Below, piece after piece: positions 6,700-10,406 of a stretch of 10,406 bases of DNA. The first letter of the stretch is position 1. Each line of letters starts with the position of its first letter. A program made the position numbers and the translations under genes. Below the pieces are notes generated by a model. The model saw only the letters and a program-made list of their open reading frames with translations, had not been told where the DNA came from and searched no databases. The DNA comes from CAIOZW01 sp049317725 (GTDB lineage: Bacteria > Acidobacteriota > Blastocatellia > RBC074), in NCBI GenBank assembly GCA_049317725.1, contig JBMOHS010000141.1, positions 1-10,406 on the forward strand, in the 5' to 3' direction.

Positions 6700-7206
6700 C
6701 GTCTCGTCTCCATCTGATTGGCCAGGAATCTCTTCAGGCTTCATCCCCATCACGAACAGCCCTGATACGAGCAGCTCGAGTGGGTGAAACTGTTGCATCG
6801 ATCGAGGAAAAGGGATTCCACCCCTCATTCACTGCTGAATGAGGCCAGAAAGCACACCCTTTGAGACGCCAGCACCGATCGATTATCCATCGGCGATGAC
6901 TGTTCTGGCTCTCGGCAGTCTTGGCCAATCGATAGAAGTGGACAGGGAGGTCAACTGCTGCCCATTTACCCGAAGCCAGCCCAGGCTTTCCCGAAAGTCG
7001 ATGATCGGACAAACTGTGCCTTGGCAGTGTAAACTCTCTCTGTGTGATCTCCAACCGGCAACTCAACTTAAGAGTAGGACTAAGCCGTCTCCAGATACGA
7101 TTTGGCGAACCCTACAGGGTCGCCTTTGCAGGAAATGTATGCTACTTTTCAGCTCTCATTTGCACCACAATCGATCAACAGAAATACCTTAACCAGGATC
7201 ATCCCG
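6700..7206. other. Divergent intergenic region between the epimerase and SGNH hydrolase genes
   Basis: About 0.5 kb that should contain the promoters of both divergent neighbours. Open frames here (minus 6734-7066, and the upstream extensions of both genes) show no recognisable protein. A perfect 8-bp inverted repeat lies at 6823-6844. Several ATCGAT-type palindromic cores occur (near 6797, 6875 and 6928). I found no tRNA and no convincing -10/-35 pair. Confidence 0.45.
6823..6844. repeat. Perfect 8-bp inverted repeat upstream of the epimerase gene
   Basis: CCTCATTC (6823-6830), a 6-nt centre ACTGCT, and GAATGAGG (6837-6844). It lies about 125 bp before the chosen epimerase start. It could be an operator or a hairpin in the 5' leader. 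No T-tract follows on either strand, so it is not an intrinsic terminator. Confidence 0.4.
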
Positions 7207-7986
7207 ATGAAAGAAGTTCTGCAGCGTTCGATCAGCTTTCTGTCCGTTCTTTTGCTTCTTGCTTCAGCGATTCACGCGCAGGTTCCCTCCCCAACGACGC
7301 CTCCAGACCCCGAGACTGTTGAGGGACTACGCGCGCTCCTCGACCGCGCGAATCGTCGGTTAGATGACTGGGCCCAGTTGAATCGCTACCGCGAGGCCAA
7401 TGAACAAGTTCCTCCGGTGAAAAAAGGAGAGGAGCGGGTGGTCTTTTACGGCGATTCGATCACCGACAGCTGGAAACTGACCGAGTACTTTCCAGGTAAA
7501 CCCTATATCAATCGAGGAATCAGCGGTCAGACAACGCCTCAGATGCTCGTGCGATTGCGCCCAGATGTCATTGCCCACTCTCCACGCGTGCTGATCCTGC
7601 TGGCTGGTACCAACGATCTGGCTGGCAACACGGGGCCGATGACCCTCGAGATGATCCAGCATAACTATGCCTCAATTGCTGAGCTCGCGCGCTCCAATGG
7701 GATCAAGGTGATCTTCTCCTCAATCCTTCCGGTACACGACTACGGGACTCGCAAAGTCTCCGAGAATCGCCCCCCTGAAGAGATCCTCAAGCTGAACGAT
7801 TGGCTGCGCAGCTACTGCCGAACGGCAGGACATCACTATCTTGATTATCACAGTCGGATGATCGATGAGAAGGGGATGCTCAAGGCCGAGCTGGCCAACG
7901 ATGGCCTCCATCCGAATGCAGAGGGCTATAAGATGATGGCCTCCCTGGCCGAGGCTGCGATTCAGGCTGTTCTTCGCAAGAGGTGA
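7207..7986 (+). CDS. Secreted SGNH/GDSL-type esterase/hydrolase
   Basis: A 259-residue exported hydrolase. The signal peptide spans residues 1-24 (Lys2, Arg7, a hydrophobic run FLSVLLLLASA, probable cleavage IHA|Q). The four SGNH blocks follow in order: VVFYGDSITD with nucleophile Ser84, NRGISGQTT with oxyanion Gly104, LAGTNDLAGN with Asn136, and NDGLHPNAEGY with Asp232 and His235 completing the triad. The family cleaves ester bonds, including acetyl groups on carbohydrates and lysophospholipids; the substrate here is unknown. The NTGPMTLEMI segment after GTND resembles enzymes I recall from Acidobacteriota. ATG 7207 is chosen because it gives a proper signal peptide and has AGGA at 7195-7198, 8 nt upstream. 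The frame opens earlier, to TTG 7102, which would bury the signal peptide. Confidence 0.9.
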   Translation: MKEVLQRSISFLSVLLLLASAIHAQVPSPTTPPDPETVEGLRALLDRANRRLDDWAQLNRYREANEQVPPVKKGEERVVFYGDSITDSWKLTEYFPGKPYINRGISGQTTPQMLVRLRPDVIAHSPRVLILLAGTNDLAGNTGPMTLEMIQHNYASIAELARSNGIKVIFSSILPVHDYGTRKVSENRPPEEILKLNDWLRSYCRTAGHHYLDYHSRMIDEKGMLKAELANDGLHPNAEGYKMMASLAEAAIQAVLRKR

Positions 7987-8030
7987 AGTCTCTCCACACC
8001 TTTCTCGGTGACGAATGATCGGAGTTGGGG

Positions 8031-8066
8031 CAGCTTTTCTCCCCCTTTGATCGGTATTAAAAGCTG
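8031..8066. terminator. Possible hairpin between convergent genes
   Basis: CAGCTTTT (8031-8038) and AAAAGCTG (8059-8066) form a perfect 8-bp inverted repeat around a 20-nt loop. It lies between the SGNH hydrolase stop and the end of the convergent small-protein gene, and overlaps that gene's TAA (8057-8059). The long loop and missing T-tract make it a weak terminator candidate. Confidence 0.25.
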
Positions 8067-8569
8067 GCTGCCGCGACACGCTCAGCCTCTTCGACGGCGA
8101 GGGCCAGAGCCTTCTGCTCTGGGCGGCCGGCCAGGCGAGGGGCAATCGAGCGAAGTTCAGGGAGGTGGCTCGCTGCGCCTTCCTTCGCTTTCTTGAGCGC
8201 CTTCTTCAATAGGGGATTGCGCGGATCCAGGTTGAGGGCATCGTCGAGCTTCTCTTCCAGCTCTTCCAGGATGCGCAGATAGTCGCGTAACAGTTCGATT
8301 TGGCTGCCGGTCGGCAACGGGCCCCAGAGTTCCTCCTCCTTCTTCTTCTGCACTGCTTGTGGATTGGTGAGTACAAGCAGCCGTCTCTGAGCTGCTCTCA
8401 GAAAGACCTCGACCCGAAGGTCGAGTTCCTGGTACTCGCGAACGAGTGCCACCTCCTTCTCTGTCAAATGATCTCGTTTGGGCAGTGCCTGTTCTCTGCC
8501 AAGACCAGGGGCAACCATCATCAGGACAAAGCAGATTCCTCCCGCCCCTCGCTTCACCCAATTGCTCAT
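8057..8569 (-). CDS. Small exported charged helical protein, function unknown
   Basis: A 170-residue protein with an N-terminal signal peptide (Lys6, Arg7, hydrophobic GGICFVLMMVAPGLG, cleavage expected near residue 24-28). The mature part is rich in Glu, Lys, Arg and Leu and predicted all-helical by eye: LTEKEVALVREYQELDLRVEVFLRAAQRRL (about 35-64), LRDYLRILEELEEKLDDAL (about 94-112) and LLKKALKKAKEG (about 120-131). The fragments LWGPLPTGS and DPRNPLLKKAL look like conserved turns. I recall similar small exported proteins in Acidobacteriota but cannot name a family. The ATG overlaps the stop of the upstream TPR gene as ATGA, so the two are translationally coupled and probably work together in the periplasm or at the cell surface. 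The functional link is inference. Confidence 0.8.
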   Translation of the reverse strand: MSNWVKRGAGGICFVLMMVAPGLGREQALPKRDHLTEKEVALVREYQELDLRVEVFLRAAQRRLLVLTNPQAVQKKKEEELWGPLPTGSQIELLRDYLRILEELEEKLDDALNLDPRNPLLKKALKKAKEGAASHLPELRSIAPRLAGRPEQKALALAVEEAERVAAASF

Positions 8570-10041
8570 TTGCGCCTCCCCTTCCCTTCCCGAATCTGCT
8601 TGCGCAAACTTGGTAAACGAAGCTGGACCTTTTCGATTTCGAGTTGGTTGCTCTTCGTTGCTCGCTGCAAAAATTGCTCGTACGTCTCGAGTGCCTCTTG
8701 ATAGGCTTCCAACCGATCCTGGCAGATGGCCAAAAAATAGAGCGTGACAGGAATTCGTGTCGAGTCGCCCTGATGGGCTAGAATCCAGCGGAACTCTTCC
8801 AGTGCCCCGGCAAAGTCGTTCAGTTCAAAGAGAGCTGTGGCGAGGTTGGTGTGCGCATAGTAGATCTTCTCATCCGATGGATTCATCTGCAGTGCTTGCC
8901 GAAGAACGGGAACAGCTTCGGCCATTCGGCGCAACCGGACAAGGGCACTACCAAGGCCGATCCGATGGCTGACGCGCTCTGGCTCAAGGCGGATCGCGGA
9001 AAGATAGAGGGTCAGGGCCCGCTCCGGTTCGGTTGCCACCAGCAGATCGGCAAGTTGCGCTTGGAGATCTGGACGATTTGTCTCCGCTTTGACCAAGGTC
9101 TCCAGCTCTCCGACCGCCTCCGGGCCCCGCTCGAGTTCGATCAGGAGTGTGGCCACCGCCATCCTCGCTTGTCGATTCGTACTCTCGCTGCTGAGCACTT
9201 GACGGTACTGATCGAGCGCCTCCTCTCGCTCTCGATTCTGCCATAGGGCCCAAGCCAGTCGTTCCCGTGCCTCGAGATCTTCCGATTTCGAGATCACCTT
9301 TCGAAGATCAGTGATCGCTCGGGCGAACTCCTTGCGCCGTAACCAGAGGTCTGCCCTTCGCCGAATAAGGAGTGCAGATTGCTCTGGGTTGAGCTCGATT
9401 GCCCTGGTGAGCGTCAGCAGGGCTTCTTCTTCCTGACCTCCCTCCATCAGAGCCAACCCGAGGATTGACCACGCCGGATGGACGTCGGTGTGCCCACTGG
9501 CAATTGCTTCCCTCGCCAGCCGAATCGCCTCGTGCCAAGTTCCCACTTCAAATGCCATCTCCGCCATGCCGAGTTTTACTTGGCCAAGCGGCGCACCTAA
9601 GGAGATGGCGCGCTGATAAGCTCCAACAGCTTCCTCCCGTTTGCCTTCCTGTCTCGACACTTGTGCAAGCAGCAGCGCAACTTTCATCAAGATTGGCCTG
9701 GCCTCTGCGCCTTCTGGAAGATCCAGAATAGGCCTTAATCTGGATTCAACTCCTATCAGCGAGGCCCGGGCTGATGCCAGATCGTTGAGCGAGAGCAAGG
9801 CTACCCCCCGCTGGAATTCTGCTTGCCAGAGGGTCTCATCCAACTGCAGTGCCTGTTGATATAGTTCAACTGCTCGCTTGAGATCCCCAGCTTCGTGCGC
9901 ATTCTGCCCCGCTTCAAACCGCTCCTCAGCTTGCCGTACCCGGTCAACCCCCTTGTCTTGCGCCTGCAAGATAGGCACTACACTGAGAAATACCAACCCC
10001 CAAGCCAAGACAGGCCAATCTGCATTCCCCCAGAATCCCAT
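8566..10041 (-). CDS. Exported TPR-repeat protein
   Basis: A 491-residue protein with a signal-like N-terminus (hydrophobic VLAWGLVFLSVVPIL, cleavage expected LQA|Q at 27/28). Its n-region has no Lys or Arg and contains Asp8, which is unusual for a Sec signal. The rest is mostly about ten 34-residue tetratricopeptide repeats, visible at roughly 38-71, 118-151, 187-220, 221-254, 255-288, 289-321, 324-356, 358-390, 394-427 and 430-463. They show the typical A-x(n)-Y/L-x-x-AL-x-L-x-P spacing (for example YQQALQLDE, LTRAIELNPE, LRQALQMNPSD). TPR arrays are protein-binding scaffolds; no catalytic domain is seen. The tail is basic (KGRRK). GGAGGGAG just before ATG 10041 supports the start. It begins about 50 bp after the rRNA terminator and overlaps the following small gene by ATGA. 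Confidence 0.88.
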   Translation of the reverse strand: MGFWGNADWPVLAWGLVFLSVVPILQAQDKGVDRVRQAEERFEAGQNAHEAGDLKRAVELYQQALQLDETLWQAEFQRGVALLSLNDLASARASLIGVESRLRPILDLPEGAEARPILMKVALLLAQVSRQEGKREEAVGAYQRAISLGAPLGQVKLGMAEMAFEVGTWHEAIRLAREAIASGHTDVHPAWSILGLALMEGGQEEEALLTLTRAIELNPEQSALLIRRRADLWLRRKEFARAITDLRKVISKSEDLEARERLAWALWQNREREEALDQYRQVLSSESTNRQARMAVATLLIELERGPEAVGELETLVKAETNRPDLQAQLADLLVATEPERALTLYLSAIRLEPERVSHRIGLGSALVRLRRMAEAVPVLRQALQMNPSDEKIYYAHTNLATALFELNDFAGALEEFRWILAHQGDSTRIPVTLYFLAICQDRLEAYQEALETYEQFLQRATKSNQLEIEKVQLRLPSLRKQIREGKGRRK

Positions 10042-10063
10042 TCTTCTCCCTCCTCTCCCGCCT

Positions 10064-10093
10064 AGTCTACCTCGTCTCTGGTCATGGACGCAA
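10064..10093 (-). promoter_or_regulatory. Possible promoter of the TPR operon
   Basis: On the minus strand TTGCGT (10088-10093) and TAGACT (10064-10069) are separated by 18 nt. They match the -35 and -10 consensus imperfectly (about 3-4 of 6 and 4 of 6). The -35 would overlap the T-tract of the rRNA terminator, and the leader would be only about 20 nt. It is the best candidate in the short gap, but read-through from the rRNA operon is an alternative. Confidence 0.3.
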
Positions 10094-10131
10094 AAAAGCC
10101 GCCTCGAGGAATCTCCCTCGGGCGGCTTTTT
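10092..10131 (-). terminator. Intrinsic terminator of the rRNA operon
   Basis: On the minus strand the RNA reads AAAAAGCCGCC-CGAGG, a short loop, CCTCG-A-GGCGGC, then a run of six T. The stem is about 11 bp, very GC-rich, with one bulged A, flanked by an A-tract and a T-tract. It lies about 12 nt after the 5S 3' end and is oriented to stop rRNA transcription. The A-tract could also let it work in the other direction. Confidence 0.9.
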
Positions 10132-10142
10132 GCTTAAATTAA

Positions 10143-10260
<118 letters not shown>

Positions 10261-10328
10261 AACTTATCAACTGAATAGGTAATCTCTCAAACGCGCAAGC
10301 TTGGCTGCGACTTGTTTATAACTGTCGT

Positions 10329-10345
10329 CTTGATTTTCAATCAAG
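10329..10345 (-). other. Hairpin in the 23S-5S spacer
   Basis: CTTGATT and AATCAAG form a perfect 7-bp stem with a 3-nt loop, about 25 nt downstream of the 23S 3' end. It may help rRNA processing. The roughly 110-nt spacer (10261-10370) carries no tRNA. Confidence 0.4.
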
Positions 10346-10358
10346 CACATTTCTTGGC

Positions 10359-10406
<48 letters not shown>

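Noticed and set aside
6700..6828. N-terminal extension of the epimerase, possibly a signal peptide
   Set aside because: There is no ribosome site at ATG 6828, the stretch is only weakly hydrophobic with an internal Glu, and ATG 6699 has a good site and matches the family N-terminus.
7102..7206. Upstream extension of the SGNH hydrolase
   Set aside because: It would place the clear signal peptide at residue 36 and beyond. ATG 7207 has AGGA at proper spacing.

Overview
The window looks like ordinary bacterial chromosome of moderately high GC. It carries an rRNA operon end, a tilS-ftsH pair, single-gene metabolic functions and two small cell-envelope or secreted gene sets. Most genes have Gram-negative-type export signals: a lipobox protein and Sec signal peptides. 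The best lineage guess is Acidobacteriota or a close relative. That guess rests on three recollected resemblances: the style of the SGNH hydrolase, the FtsH N-terminus reading M-N-S-T-x-R, and the secreted TPR protein paired with a small charged secreted protein. None was checked by a search.

Left part (1-2065, minus strand): a tilS-ftsH operon. TilS makes lysidine in tRNA-Ile(CAU). The FtsH membrane protease starts a few bases after the tilS stop and runs off the left edge, with about 167 codons visible. The ftsH ribosome binding site overlaps the tilS stop codon and points to a TTG start.

Centre-left (2257-3467): a putative lipoprotein gene (plus) and a protein with two zinc ribbons (minus) converge and overlap tail-to-tail by 61 bp. 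About 0.7 kb without a convincing gene follows (3468-4179). It contains a 19-bp imperfect inverted repeat and a short direct repeat.

Centre (4180-6699): a GlcD-type FAD-linked oxidase (plus) converges with an aldose 1-epimerase (minus), with 6 bp between their stops. Then comes a roughly 0.5-kb divergent region with a perfect 8-bp hairpin, and a secreted SGNH/GDSL hydrolase (7207-7986, plus).

Right part (8057-10406, minus strand): the 3' end of 23S rRNA, 5S rRNA and a strong intrinsic terminator. Only about 50 bp later a two-gene operon begins: an exported protein made of TPR repeats, then a small exported charged helical protein, coupled by an ATGA overlap. The promoter of this operon may overlap the U-tract of the rRNA terminator.

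I see no phage, transposon, CRISPR or defence module. The least explained pieces are the TPR/small-protein pair, the double zinc-ribbon protein, the lipoprotein and the repeat-bearing gap at 3468-4179.
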